NCBI GenBank assembly: GCA_009602735.1
Contig: WELA01007315.1
Location: 29,171-86,079 of the forward strand
Source: Mesotaenium endlicherianum
Taxonomy: Eukaryota > Streptophyta > Zygnematophyceae > Zygnematales > Mesotaeniaceae
Reading direction: 5' to 3'
DNA: 56,909 nt
The stretch's first letter is position 1, and each line of letters opens with the position of its first letter. Shown piece after piece: positions 42,315-53,525 of the stretch. The notes below the pieces were generated by a model. The model saw nothing but the letters and a program-made list of their open reading frames with translations, made no database searches and was not told the DNA's origin. The position numbers were made by a program, and so were the translations under genes.

Positions 42315-42925
42315 TTGACAACGCGACCTCGCGACCCCCGAAGCAACCAGGGCGCGCCACATGGCATCCTCCCAGCAGTCAAGCCCGCGCCAGCAGCTGC
42401 AGCTGTTTCTGCAGCTGCGCTAGTGACGGCCGCTGTGCTTTTAGCTGTTGCGCACGCGCCTCCGCCAGCAGCGCTTGCGCTTGCGTCTGAGGGTGCACCG
42501 GCAGCCGCACACACTCCAGCACCAGCAGCCACGCCAGCAACTCCTACGCACGCGCCAGCAATTGCGCCGGCACCGGTAGTTGCGCCAGCACCAGCGGTGG
42601 CAACTGCACCGGTATCAGCAGCGGCGCAAGCATCCATGGATTAGGCGGCATGCGGGACGCCCGCATCAAAGGCAACGTCAGCCTCCGCCACGCCGTCGGC
42701 GGCTACACAAGCGCATACAACTGCGCCAGTTGCAGTTGCGCTCGCACCTGCAGCTGCACCAGCCAAGGCGTTCGTCGTCTCGCCAGCACTCGCAGCTGTC
42801 CCAGCTTCTGCAGTTGCGCCAGCGGCCACTATGCCTACGCCAGCAGCTGCGCCAGCCATCGCGGCTGCGCAGCCTTCATGTTGGCCAGCTGCCCACGCAC
42901 GCTGCCACTTGGCCTCAGCTTAGTT
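42315..42925 (+). pseudogene. Ala/Pro-rich frame with one internal stop
   Basis: A single frame runs through, interrupted only by TAG at 42642-42644. Before: APAIAPAPVVAPAPAVATAP-type text. After: AAPAKAFVVSPALAAVP-type text. It looks like a long flexible linker of a retroelement polyprotein. Continuing composition across the stop indicates one former ORF. Confidence 0.45.
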
Positions 42926-43195
42926 CGGCAGCTGGGCCTCTCTTTGAACGACTTGGAGGATTTGCCGACGCGGATCAACACGGTAGCTAGCACCTTTGAT
43001 TTTGTGACCGGGCGCATACGAGAGCCGCTCCGCTTCACCTTCAGGCCAGGGACAGCGAACGAGACGACCATCCATCGGCACGCCTTTGATACTCGCTTTG
43101 AGACCTTTAACAACCTCTTGGGACAGGAGGTACTCTTTCCCATTCGCGTTGCGGCTAACAATTGGACCGAGCGCGTCCACTATAGGCCCGACTGA
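42926..43195 (+). pseudogene. Retropepsin-like remnant
   Basis: Reads LGLSLNDLEDLPTRIN, a Phe/Arg-rich middle and ETFNNLLGQEVLFPIRVAAN. This fits the part of a retropepsin after the active site, where 'L-G-l-s' opens and 'd-x-l-L-G-x-d-(W/F)-L' closes. The D-S-G box itself is not visible upstream. Identification by pattern only. Confidence 0.4.
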
Positions 43196-43408
43196 CGTTC
43201 AGGAGGAACTCGTACGGCTTCTTTGTTGCTCGACATCGTGGATCGACGTCCGGCCACGCCCGCTCTCTACTGCTTCCATGTCGGCTGCTTCAACCCAACA
43301 CTAGCGCGTCCCAGCTGAGAATGGTCCTATAGCGAGTGCTCAGCGTTAGCACCAGGCAGCCACAGCTCATTAGTTGGAGGATGAGAGCTGGGGGGGGAAT
43401 AAAAAGTT

Positions 43409-44870
43409 CCCAACAATTGCCCCTCTTTGCGTCAAACACGCCACATGTATTATAAAATCTAATGTAGCAAAGTGTGCGGACTAGTTTCGTACTGCGTATG
43501 ACACCGATGCACGCCCGCGCTCTTATAGCGCACGACAGCTGTTATGATTTATTGAGTCGAGGTTGTCGCACTGCCCGTGCTACAAGCGTGTGAGTGATCA
43601 ACCTCGGACAAGCATTTGCCTCTTTGCATTTGTGTGATTTAGTTTATTAAGTTGGTATGCTCGCATGCCTAGGGGATAGATGCCACGTGACAAGTCAACA
43701 CTTGACGCGTGCGCTAGACCCATTTTACGCATCAGGTACAAATCACCGCCCGCTCGGTCCAAAGTAGCAGCCCAAGCTACCCGTCACTCAGGAGACAGTG
43801 CCTAAGGGCGCCATGTGGCACCACCGAAAGGTGGCGGGCTCCAACATTTGGCCCGGGTCCCCCTGTCTGCCCGTCATCAAGTAGCAGGAGCCACCATGGG
43901 CCACGTGGAGCCACCGGAAGATGGCGGGCTTCACGAATTAGCCCGCATTCACTTAAGTACCCGTCACTTGGGCATAGGCACTCCTATGTGCCCGACACCC
44001 AAGTGGCGAGGCCACCAAGTGCACCCACGGCTACCAACCGACAACTGCAGCCCGTCGGTTGGCCCAAACGTAGCCGACCAACATGTGCTCAGCCAACAGG
44101 AACCGTCACAGCCTGCAGGAATATTGCGGCTTAGCGGGCAACCGTCCAATTGCACGAACATGAGTGTGCAAGCTTGTCTCACAAGCTTAGCATGTGCTGA
44201 AGTGAGCTCGACCTATCACAAGCATTTAGCATATTCTAGCATCTCGATTTTGATTGGATTGAGTAGTAGCTAGCCTTATTGGAGCGCTAGACAATGGGTA
44301 TATGTGTGTGTGTGCAAAGGTAAATTTTAGATGAAGACTACATGCATCCAATCCGCGCCTAACCCGCCGGGGTTCCGGGAGTAAAAGTACAAGAGATGTC
44401 CCTAGAGAGACATCTTTTTAGAAGTCCCATTATGCCAGTTGTAAGTCACAGAGTTATCAGTAAAGCTTACACTTTTGACTCTTGTGTTTTCAAGACCACC
44501 TAGTCTCTCTCTTGTGGAGAGCAAGCCCTCCAGGCTTCCATTCACTAGAAGAACTTCACAAGTTGTGAGCAAAGTCACAGCTTAAAACCTCTGCCATAGG
44601 ATTACTCTTGAAGATCATGATGTGCTTCCAGTGATCTTTTGGGCCAGACTTCATTGATTGTTTTCCTACCAGATTAAAATCTTGAGGTGCTCACTCTCAA
44701 GAGTACACACTTTCTAATGAAAGTATCCAACACTTGCCCCTCTTTTTGTCAAACACGCCACATAAATTATAGACTCTAAAGTAGCAAAGCCAGCGGACTA
44801 GTTTCGTACTGCGTATGTTACCGATGCACGCCCGCGCTCTCAGCGCACGACAACGCTCGACACAAAAAAT
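43409..44870. repeat. Direct repeat pair, probably LTR parts
   Basis: A ~130-bp segment at about 43409-43540 recurs at about 44728-44855: CAACA, then TTGCCCCTCTTTG/T, GTCAAACACGCCACAT, GGACTAGTTTCGTACTGCGT and CCGATGCACGCCCGCGCTCT. Spacing about 1,319 bp. The intervening DNA ends in LTR-like text (44430-44725). This could be two tandem LTR copies, the second cut short. I could not fix LTR edges. Confidence 0.5.
43730..44060 (+). repeat. Degenerate tandem repeat, ~90-bp unit
   Basis: Units carry GCCACC(G)GAAG(G/A)TGGCGGGCTYC, a GCCCG word and a CCCGTCA(C/T) word, seen around 43809, 43899 and less clearly before and after. The open frame 43815-44273 over them is probably not a gene. Confidence 0.45.
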
Positions 44871-45146
44871 AGGATAATGAGGGAACCTAACATGTTGCCT
44901 CTTACTACACCAACCCCAACATTACGGGTTTGGAAACATAGAAGAACCATATCACAAACACAACAAGGAAGAGCGAGCAAGGAGCAAGGTCGTGAAGACA
45001 AGGAGAAACAAACTTACATTAATTAGGTGGTACAAAATGAAAAAGAAGACGCTACAGAGCTGTTAAGTAGGCCTCAGGGCTTGGCCTCAAAGGGGTTTGT
45101 ACCTGCACTAAAGCAAAGCAGATGCCTGTGCAAGAGAAAGCAAATC

Positions 45147-45889
45147 TGAAAAGGGCAGAGTGCCCTAGTGGAAGCGTAGTAACTCACGAGGAAAGGAACT
45201 AGTTGCAATCATACTAGAGAGTGCAGCGGCATATTGCTAAGAAAGCTTAGGAGAATTACTCAACATTTTGAGTGGCAAGAAATTGCTCACAAATGGTGGA
45301 GGATGAAAGGCCTTATCATTACAAACTCGTAGAAATTTACAGAAGTAAAACTTGACAAGAAACAAAGAAGTTATGCCTATTTATAGTTTTCTGCCTAAGT
45401 GCTCCATTTTAGGAGGAAGCTACGGATTTTCCTAACTGTTCGTCGAGTCGTCCCTTCCAGAATATTCGTGAGTAAGCCAGATCAGTCTCATCTGACGTGT
45501 CGGGTCGAATTGACGTCCACATACATGCATCGACATTACTAGAATATTCTATCTTAGACGCGCTAGGTTAAAACGAAACTTCTAGGTAAATCCACCTGGT
45601 CGGCACTCCGCGTCAGCCCAAATTAGGTAAAGGTTTGAATTCACTCTAACAGGCCAGATCGCTCGACGCTGTCGGTCAATCCGACGGTCGCGCTCACCGC
45701 AAAATAAGGACAGTCGTCAACCAACCTCAAAACTAATTAAACTTCAGAAATCCGTAACTCTCTCAATACTTAGCCAAATTCGATGAACTTTATATCAAAA
45801 TGACCACAAAATGCAATCTACACATCTATGCAATCAATACACACTTTCATGAAACTCAAAAATGCACTTTATAGACCTATGACCTTACA
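45147..45889 (-). repeat. 3' LTR of gypsy-C (743 bp)
   Basis: Plus-strand edges TGAAAAGGGCAGAGTGCCC and ATGACCTTACA. Confidence 0.92.
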
Positions 45890-46537
45890 TCATCACCCTC
45901 CTCAAGATGCGACGTCCTCGACGCGTTCTGCAGATAACGTCTCAACTTACTCTTACAATGAGTCAAGTTGGCCTTTGGCTTCCAAGTGTTGTCGTGTGCA
46001 TGGTAGCCTTTGCACTTGACAAGATACTCTTGATCAAGTCGTTGACCTCGCTTGACTCGTCGATTGCCGACAATCGCCTCCACTTCATACTCCAATACAT
46101 CATCGATCTCGACCGGTGGTGGCGGTGTAGGTAGTCGTCCTGGATGTCCTTCCTTCAACGTATGGCCGCAAACAACTGACATGGAACACATCATGGATAC
46201 GCCAACCTGAAGGAAGTTCCAACTTGTAGGTCACTGGATTAACCTGCTTGAGCACCACAAAGGGACCTGTAAACCGTGCCCGCAGTTTCCTCTCGCCTGT
46301 GAAAGGTAGGTTCTCTGTTGACAAGAGTACTTTGTCGCCCACATGGAATGTCACTTCCCTCCTGTGCTTGTTAGCATGCTTGACCTGCTTTTCTTGTGCC
46401 TTCCGTATAGACGTCTTAGCCATGTCCCAAGTCATGGCCATCTGCTCCATAAAAGCTTGTGTAGTAGGAACCCGAGTCTTCTTGGCCTTCTTCAACAAGA
46501 TGTTTCCTGGATGATATACTTCTCTGCCATAAACCAT
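45877..46537 (-). pseudogene. Gypsy-C integrase C-terminus with chromodomain-like end
   Basis: Two overlapping frames. 46100-46537 has RARFTGPFVVLKQVNPVTYK (GPY/F-like module) and HDVFHVSCLRPY. 45877-46194 gives VLEYEVEAIVGNRRVKRGQR, YLVKCKGYHAHDNTWKPKAN, a chromodomain in which the first cage Trp is replaced by Cys (V-K-C-K-G-Y for V-R-W-K-G-Y). A frameshift separates them. The frame runs past the polypurine tract into the LTR. Confidence 0.8.
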
Positions 46538-46564
46538 AGGGAATGGTGACTGCTTGGTGGATCC

Positions 46565-47218
46565 CTACATGCTGTTATTGTAGGCAAACTCCAACCCTGG
46601 TAGCTTTGTGTCACACTTTGAAGGGTCCTCCATAGTGAAACTCCTGAGCACCTCTTGCAGAGGTCTGTTGAGCCTCTCACTCTGCCCGTTTGTGTGAGGA
46701 TGATAGAAAGTGCTCATACTCAGCTTGGTCCCCATCAAAGTAAACAATGACCGCCAGAAGTTGCTAGTAAACCTTGGATCCCGATCTGAAACAATAACCT
46801 TCGGCAACCCATGTACCCTAAAAATATGATCAAAGAATAGTCGTGCCACATCTGCTGCCGTAGAAGTCTCCTTCAAGGGAATGAAGTGAGCCATCTTGCT
46901 GAGCCGATCAGACACAATCGATACTGCATCGTGTCCTTGACCACTGACTGGTAAAGATGTGATGAAGTCCATAGCAATCTGCTCCCAAGGATTCTCTGGA
47001 ATAGGCAGGGGTTGCAATGTACCTCCCTGCTTTTGATTTGGTGTTGTGTTTCTCTGGTACGCATCGCAACTCCTGATCCACTCCTCGATGTCCTTGTCTT
47101 TATTTCTCCAATAGTACTCCCGCATCAGCACGCTTAGCCCGTTGGACTCAGCTGCTCGACCATCTGCAAACTCTGGGTCCTCTTCATAACCTCTCTGAAG
47201 CTTTTCCTTGAAGTCCAT
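46565..47218 (-). pseudogene. Gypsy-C integrase, zinc domain and core
   Basis: 217 residues, well kept: zinc domain end RSCDAYQRNTTPNQKQGG (first Cys pair C-D-A-Y, where the second Cys has become Tyr), core with [52 protein letters not shown] and FYHPHTNGQSERLNRPLQE. The D-D-E residues are present. Broken at both ends by frameshift or stop. Confidence 0.85.
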
Positions 47219-47784
47219 ACTTGCCTTGATAACTGAGACAGCTGCAAGGGCTGGATAAAGCGTCTACAGGATTGATTCTCTCAAGTAAGTACTCAATCTT
47301 GTGGTTAAACTGTTGCAAAAACTCCATCCACCTTGCTTGTCTTGGTGTCAACGTTGGCTGCGTCATGAACTTCTCCAAGCTCTTGTGGTCGGTCTTGATG
47401 AACATCTTCCGGCCGCCAGCCTAACATCACCAAATCCTCAAAGCTTGGATGATAGCCAGCATCTCCCCCTCGTGTGCTGCATAGTTCTGTTCAGCAGGAC
47501 TCGACTCCCTGCTCTCGTATGCCACAAGTTTTTAATCCTTTACCCTGGGCCTGGAGAAGAATGGCTCCCACTGCAAAGTTTGATGCATCCGTGATGATGG
47601 TGAAAGAAAGCTGTGGACTTGCAATTGCCAGCACAGGTGCCTGTGTCAACAACTCCTTAACCTTCTCAAAGGCTTGCTGCTCCTTGTCACTCCATAGCCA
47701 CTTCTCCTGCTTCTTTAACATGTCCGTGAGCGGTGCACACACCTTGGTAGATTCTTCAATGAAACGTCGATAATAAAACGCCAT
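47184..47784 (-). pseudogene. Gypsy-C RNase H
   Basis: Two frames: AFYYRRFIEESTKVCAPLTD then FTIITDASNFAVGAILLQAQ (47491-47784), and [20 protein letters not shown] with [10 protein letters not shown] (47184-47405). T-D-A-S and T-D-H are kept. A frameshift lies between. Confidence 0.8.
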
Positions 47785-49398
47785 GCCAAGGAAACTCCTG
47801 AGTTGATGAATATCAGCAGGTACCGGCCAATCTCTGATTGCTTGCGCTTCATTTGCTCCACCTTGACTCCTTCAGCCCCCACTATGTGCCCAAGAAACTC
47901 AACCTCCTCGAGACAAAAGTCGCACTTGCTCATCTTCCCATATAACTTCTGATCTTTCAAGACCTCCAACTCCTTCCTCAGATGCTCCACATGCTCTTTC
48001 AAGGTCTTTAAATAGATCAGGATGTCGTCCAAGAATATCACCACAAACTGGTCCAAGTAGGGTCTGGAAATACTATTCATGAGTCCGATGAATGCAACTT
48101 GTGCATTATTCAATCCAAAAGGCATGACTGTGAACTCGAATACACCATAGCGAGTCCTCAAAGCAGTCATCTCCTTCCGCAATCTGTACCTGGTGATAGC
48201 CACTCCTCAAATCGATTTTTGAGAAATACTTCGTCCCAACAAGCCTGTCAATTAACTTGTCCACTCGTGGAAGTGGGTACCTGTTCTTGATGGTGACCTT
48301 GTTGAGTGCCCGGTAGTTGACACACATCCTCATAGTCCCATCCTTCTTCTTCACAAATAAGACTGGCGCTGCAAATGGAGACTCGCAGGGTCGGATGAAT
48401 CCCTTCTCCAATAACTCCGTCAGTTGCTTCTTTAACTCATCCAACTCCGCAAACGATTGTCGATAGGCGGATCTCACTGGTGGCTCGCTCCCTGGTTCCA
48501 ACTCAATCTTGTGCTCCATAGCTCTCTGTGGAGGTAATCCTGCAGGTAGCTCCTCAGGAAACACGCACTTGAACTCCTCCAACAGCGCCTCAATTTGGGC
48601 AGGCATCTCAGCAGGCTTTTTCTCTTGAGCAGTTGGGCTCTGCTCCTTCTGAGCAAGGGGATCCGACACCACTACTTGCTCCTCCGGCGATGTACATTCG
48701 CCCAAGCTGTTAGGATTCACGCTTGCTCCATCTGATGACCTGGCCAGGGCCACCGAAACAAGGTACATCTCCTTCACCTGATTCGCCCTGCATAGCTTCT
48801 TAACTTGCAGGCTCGACAAAAGACAATTACTTGTGGTCATATCTACCTCCACCTGTTTTGCTGTCTCCATTCGACCATCACGCCCTTGGACCTTCACTTG
48901 TCCTGTGCTCCAGTGCACTTGAGGGTTGGCTTTCCTTAGCCATGGTCGGCCCAATATCACCTCATGGTGACCCAACTCTGCCTGCTCCATAACTTCCTTA
49001 CTCTGGTGCCCCGCTACTTCCACGTGAATAGCTTTCGTAGGCGCACCACACTTGAGTCTCTGCCCATTTGCCAAAATTGCCTCCTTAGGCTCATAATTCC
49101 TCTGCACAAGGATTCGCCACTCTTTCACCAGCTTCTTGTGCACAAAATTTGCACTTGCGCCACTGTCGACCATACACTTCGCCTTGTTGCCGTCGACCAC
49201 TCCTTCCACGATGATAGGCTTGTCAACATCTCGTCTTTCGCTTCTCGGCAGGCTCCTGGGGATAACCTCCTTGTGAGTTCTTGTCTTCACGCCAGTAGAC
49301 ACCCCAGAACGACTTACTGGCGTCCTCCTTTTTCCTGCTGTTGAGGTTGCTTCGCCTTCACATGACAGTCTCGAGCCAGATGTCCAAGCTTGCCGCAA
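47715..49398 (-). pseudogene. Gypsy-C protease and reverse transcriptase
   Basis: 49398-48106 encodes protease ([17 protein letters not shown], intact D-S-G) and the first half of RT ([35 protein letters not shown]). A frameshift follows near 48170, and 48203-47715 continues with [20 protein letters not shown] and [14 protein letters not shown]. The protease-RT frame lies in -1 relative to gag, overlapping it over 49314-49398. I see no canonical slippery heptamer there (the sequence is G GAA AAA GGA). Confidence 0.88.
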
Positions 49399-49790
49399 TC
49401 ATAGCAGGGTCCTCTCGGCTTGGAATCTTGTTGCCAGCGTTGGTACTGAACAAGTCCCAACTCCATAGGTACTGGACCTTGAACACTCGTGCTTGGCGCT
49501 TGAGATCCAAAGTGTCGATATCCTCCAAAGTTGTGGCTGCCCCACTGCCTCTGACTATACTCCACAGCGTCGACCCTTGTTGCCAATGCCATCATTTCCC
49601 CAAGACTGGTAGGGTCCTTGAGCGCCACTTCCTTGGCCACAGTTGGCTTGAGTCCCCTCTTGAACTTGTCCATCATCTCCGACTCGTGCATTTCTTGTTG
49701 CTCTCTGGTCATCGTTGGTGCTGCCTACTGTCCCGCGCTCTCCACATGCTCGACATGTTTGCCTCCTCCAACTGCCGGCTGCAACTCCAT
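49314..49790 (-). pseudogene. Gypsy-C gag with early stop and large in-frame deletion
   Basis: The ATG at 49790 matches gypsy-A's gag start (L-Q-P-A). A TAG at 49727-49725 replaces a Gln codon. The frame then jumps from TREQQEM to HESEMMDKFKRG, losing 185 codons present in gypsy-A. The C-terminus is complete, with the knuckle [14 protein letters not shown]. The deletion removes nearly the whole capsid-like region. Confidence 0.88.
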
Positions 49791-49827
49791 AGTATAATAT
49801 GCAAACTAGCCCTGCTCCAATACCAGA

Positions 49828-50572
49828 TGAAAGGGGCAGAGTGCCCTGGTGGAAGCGTAGTAACTCACGAGGAAAAGAACTAGTTGCAATCATACTAAAG
49901 AGTGCAGCGGCACATTGCTAAGAAAGCTTAGGAAAGTTACTTGACATTTTGAGTGGCAAGAAATTGCTCACAAATGGTGTAGGATGAAAGGCCTTGTCAT
50001 TACAAACCACGTAGACATTTACGGAAGTAAAAACTGACAAGAAACAAAGAAGTTATGCCTATTTATAGTTTTCTGCCTAAGTGCTCCTCTCTAGGAGGAA
50101 GCTACGGATATTTTTAAGTGTTCATCAAATCGTCCCTTCCAGAATATTTGTGAGCAAGCCAGATCAGTCTCATCTAACGTGTCGGGTCGAATTGACGTCC
50201 ACATACATGCATCGACATTACTGGAACATTCTATCTTAGACGCGCTAGGTTAAACCGAAACTTCTAGGTAAATCGACCTAGTCGGCACTCCGCGTCAGCC
50301 AAAATTACGTGAAGGTTCGAGTTCACTCTAACGGGCCAGATCGCTCGACGCTGTTGGTCAATCCGATGGTCGCGCTCACCGCAAATTAAGGATTGTCGTC
50401 AACCAACCTCGAAACTGATTAAACTTCAGAAATCCGTAAGTCTCTCAATACTTAGCCAAATTCGATGAACTTTATATCAAATTGACCACAAAAATGCAAT
50501 CTACACTTCTATGCAATCAAAACATACTTTCATGAAACTTAAAAATGCACTTTATAAACCTATGACCTTACA
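49828..50572 (-). repeat. 5' LTR of gypsy-C (745 bp)
   Basis: Plus-strand edges TGAAAGGGGCAGAGTGCCC and ATGACCTTACA. Followed on the inner side (minus strand) by TC and the primer site TGGTATTGGAGC. Confidence 0.92.
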
Positions 50573-50781
50573 AAATCTCACGGTGGCCAGAAGTTACAAC
50601 TTTGGTGAAGTGTTTTTGTGTGTTTTTGCCGTCGTTGCGAAAACGTGTCACACTTGTACTCTCACCTTTAATCTCGTTGTACCACAACAATTTTAAACTT
50701 ACAAGTGAAACGGAGCGTGCGGTGCCAGGCTTTGAAGCGTCGACGCGTCACAGGGCGACGCGCACGAGTGAACATGCTTTT

Positions 50782-51528
50782 TGAAATGAATCGACTTACC
50801 AACTAAGCAATTAACAATTATTAAAGATCTTTATATCAGCAAGTAATCTTTATGGTATTTTCCGTTAAGTGGTTAAACGGCAAAGGACAACACATTAGCA
50901 GTGAACAATACTCGTAAGTCAAATGCGAGTAGACTAGCATCAATAATGCAATCAGTGAACTGAGGCATAAGCAAGGTTGGAAGACAATGCGTATCAATGG
51001 CTTCTAGCCTTGGATTCAGATCTCTCCCAGTAAGCTGTACGAGAGAGTTGGCCTAGTTTTCAAATGCCGAACTCGAGAGCAATGCCTAGCATATGTACAG
51101 GGAATGAGTTTAACAGCCAGTGCGATGGCACAGCCTACCTGGGCGTTAACACGTTGGTAGGACCTCGGTTAACCAAATCCACCTCCATCTCCCATCATCC
51201 CGGAATCCCATCCATCATAGAAATGTCATCTGGCCATTCATCTAGCATACCACACTTAGATGCATATTGAGGCAGTTCGCTGCTACCGAATAAGGAAGTC
51301 AGCTGGCTGTCAAAGAATGTGTCAGCAAGCTGACTTAAGTTGGATTCAGCTTGCTGCTTCCGGCTGAGTCCTTAAATTGATAATTATGTAAAGTCCAGAA
51401 GACTCGATATTACATAAAGTTCAGTAGGCTGAACCTAAATAACTATTATATTTAAATGAATATTATATCTACCAATATACTGATTCATTACAATCCCTCC
51501 AACTTAACTTGTTGTTGCCTCGACAACA
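50782..51528 (-). repeat. 3' LTR of gypsy-E (747 bp)
   Basis: Minus strand TGTTGTCGAGGC ... TTCATTTCA. Aligns with 16578-17350. Confidence 0.82.
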
Positions 51529-51805
51529 TTAATTTGCAGAAGTTTTTGGTCGGGGAACTGAACCTGACCAGCCTCCCCCACTGGCTGCTTTTTCAGCCTC
51601 TCACCTAGGGGGTTGTTCCTGGGGCTTCAGGATCAAGAGACTGAGATTTGGACCTAGATCTGGACAGCCCTCTAGATATGTCAGCTGGCCTTCTAAAGAA
51701 CCCTATTTGTTCTAAAGTTGGACCTCGAGGAGAACGAAGGATGGTAGCCTGCTCTTCAACCACTTGGGTGTCTTGAGTACCAGCTCCTGATGCTTCTCCT
51801 CTGCC

Positions 51806-52943
51806 TTATTCTTCTTCCTCATCCTCCTCATCTTCTTCCTCTGAGAGGGTAGGAGTCTCGTCCACTAAGACGTTTTGCTCCCTGGTAGACATGGAGTAGT
51901 CTATTGACCTTCCTTTCTTAGGGCGGGCCGGAGGTTGCTTGGCCTTCAGCCTACTGATATCTATTTGGCCTGCATTCTTCGCCCATTTGACAAAAGCATG
52001 CTTTCCCTTAGAGAAGTAGTCTCTTCCCCTCCTCCTGTGCTCTTTGGTCTCCGCATTCATATTACTCAGGCAGCCATTCAGTATGGGGTCCCAAGGGGCA
52101 ATGTGAGGTGGTAGGATGAGGTAGCCGTCTAGGCCATAGTGGAAGTCATCCGGTTGGGCTCGGTCACACTCCTGCTTTTTGTTTGTGACGGTCATCGACC
52201 TCCAGTCTGTTGGCTGCTGGTTAGTACTGGGTTTCATGCTCAGCCTCTCTCAGTTTACATGGGAACCAGTGGGGACAGAACATCTGCTGTCCTGCTTCCC
52301 TGGCCAAGTACTCCCAGCTCCTCCTCTCAACTTCATTGTAAGCTGGCAGTAGTGTGAGGTAGAATACCGTATCCTTAATGCTATTGGGCCGCATGCTCAC
52401 CACCCTGATGAGTCTCTAATCTCCCACTATTCCCGGTATTGTGACCGGCTTGTTCTCTGAATCATCTGCAAGATACCGGGCCTGCGCTGCTGTATAGCCT
52501 ACCATCTTGGCATAATCTTCGTAGAGTACCACACCAGTGTGTGTCTCAAAGTACCTATCCTGTGCTGCAGCTCCTTCCCTCTGTAGCAGTGTTGTCCGTT
52601 CCAGCTTGTTGATCTCCTGGGCTGCCAGCAATGCTTTCATCAGGGTATCAAAGTTTTGGCCACTCACCACAGTATACCTGTAAGTGGCCAAGCTCTTCTG
52701 CCTGTCCGCTTCAGCCTTTTTCCTTCTCTCCTCCTCTGCCGCTGCCGCTTCTTCTTGTTGTTTCTTCTGTCTCTCCTCCTCAGCTTTCCTGAGGTTTTCC
52801 GCTTCCTGATCCTTCTTCCTCTGTGCCTCTTCTGCCGCCTCTTGTTGTCTGCAAACCTTTTCTTGTTCTCTTCTGGTGAGGGACGTCGTTGCCAGCTCCT
52901 TTTGGTATTGCTCCATTGTCCTCCTGTCACCTTCCCGTGTCAA
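51806..52943 (-). pseudogene. Third ORF of gypsy-E, coiled coil, unknown function
   Basis: Begins about 40 bases after the pol stop (ATG near 52916). Order: a long Glu/Lys/Gln coiled coil (about residues 20-95, with EEAQRKKDQEAENLRKAEEE), a globular part with GVVLYEDYAKMVGYTAAQAR and VTIPGIVG, then after stops and shifts YNEVERRSWEYLAREAGQ, and a distal piece (52237-51806) with PTDWRSMTVT, LPPHIAPWDP, YFSKGKHAFVKWAK and PKKGRSIDYS, ending in an acidic run. Every block has a counterpart in gypsy-D. No Cys-His knuckle, signal peptide or membrane helix. Confidence 0.72.
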
Positions 52944-52955
52944 CTGAAGCGACCG

Positions 52956-53366
52956 TTACGGAGGGGCTCCAGTCGCCCAAAGGAAGAACCGTTTCAACGC
53001 CCCTTTACCATTGGTCATATGGTCCTTAAATTCCCAAGTATCCGTAGAGGCATCGTAACCCTTCCATCGAATGAGGTACTTCATGACATATTTAGACGAT
53101 TGACGGATTGAGCGCGCGTCTAAAATCTCCTCAACCTCATATTCCTCAGGGTCACCGTCCCAGACAGCTGGGACCGGTCCCGGTTGGACAGGTGACCGAC
53201 CTGTGAATAGTGAGTCCCCTTTGATGGAAGATTCTAGGCAGGAGACATTAAAGGTTGGGTGACCCTTGTATTCTGCTGACATGTTCAATTTGTAAGCATT
53301 CTGACTGACACGGCGCACCACCGAATATGGACCGACCCAGACAGGACCAAGCTTTTTCTTGACCAC
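52956..53366 (-). pseudogene. Gypsy-E integrase C-terminus with chromodomain
   Basis: GPVWVGPYSVVRRVSQNAYK, then YEVEEILDARSIRQSSKYVM and YLIRWKGYDASTDTWEFKD. The aromatic cage is kept. Ends with TAA at 52958-52956, just before the third ORF. It was part of a longer pol frame, so the first Met is not a true start. Confidence 0.88.
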
Positions 53367-53525
53367 ACCAGGGAGGTACAGGTGTTGAGAATGTAGTTTG
53401 ACTAAATTGCTCTTATAAAAGGTCAGTTCTCGACAGTGGTGATTAGCGTACTTTTGTTGGTTTTCTTGGACTTTGTGCAGATTCTGTTGGACTTCTGACA
53501 GGGTGTCAGCAAACTCCTGAGTTAA

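Larger units (their letters stand above)
40288..43330 (+). mobile_element. GC-rich decayed retroelement remnant
   Basis: A plus-strand series of broken pieces: two zinc-knuckle-like motifs (40350-40460), a repeated coiled-coil-like segment, a long Ala/Pro-rich stretch and a retropepsin-like tail. GC content is far higher than in the AT-rich LTRs on either side. This order (knuckles, linker, protease) suits a gag-protease region of an LTR element. No RT is present. Confidence 0.5.
45147..50572 (-). mobile_element. Gypsy-C: Ty3/gypsy element, gag-deleted and frameshifted
   Basis: 5,426 bp; LTRs 45147-45889 (743 bp) and 49828-50572 (745 bp); target duplication AAATC (45142-45146 and 50573-50577). 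Same family as gypsy-A. Order on the minus strand: 5' LTR, primer site TGGTATTGGAGC, short gag, protease, RT, RNase H, integrase, chromodomain-like end, polypurine-like GAGGAGGGTGATGA, 3' LTR. Dead through an early stop, a gag deletion and several frameshifts. Confidence 0.93.
44880..50781 (-). mobile_element. hAT-4: disrupted 5' part of a hAT element
   Basis: After removing gypsy-C, the two flanks (about 44880-45146 and 50573-50781) read on the minus strand as the 5' subterminal region of hAT-3: CACCGCACGCTC(C/T)GTTTCACT, then GGCCACC, then a conserved GGCCTACTTAA-like box and a donor GTAAGTTTG (45017-45009). The terminal ~90 bp with the CAGGG end are cut off by the gypsy-E LTR at 50782. Confidence 0.6.

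Noticed and set aside
43815..44273. 152-residue open frame as a gene
   Set aside because: It lies on a ~90-bp degenerate tandem repeat within LTR-like sequence; no domain.
49314..49398. Canonical slippery heptamer in gypsy-C
   Set aside because: The overlap has G GAA AAA GGA, which does not fit X XXY YYZ in the gag frame, although the pol frame is -1 relative to gag.
52656..53111. Plus-strand frame rich in Leu/Phe that looks like membrane helices
   Set aside because: It is the antisense of the Glu/Lys-rich coiled coil, which always gives Leu/Phe/Ser runs.
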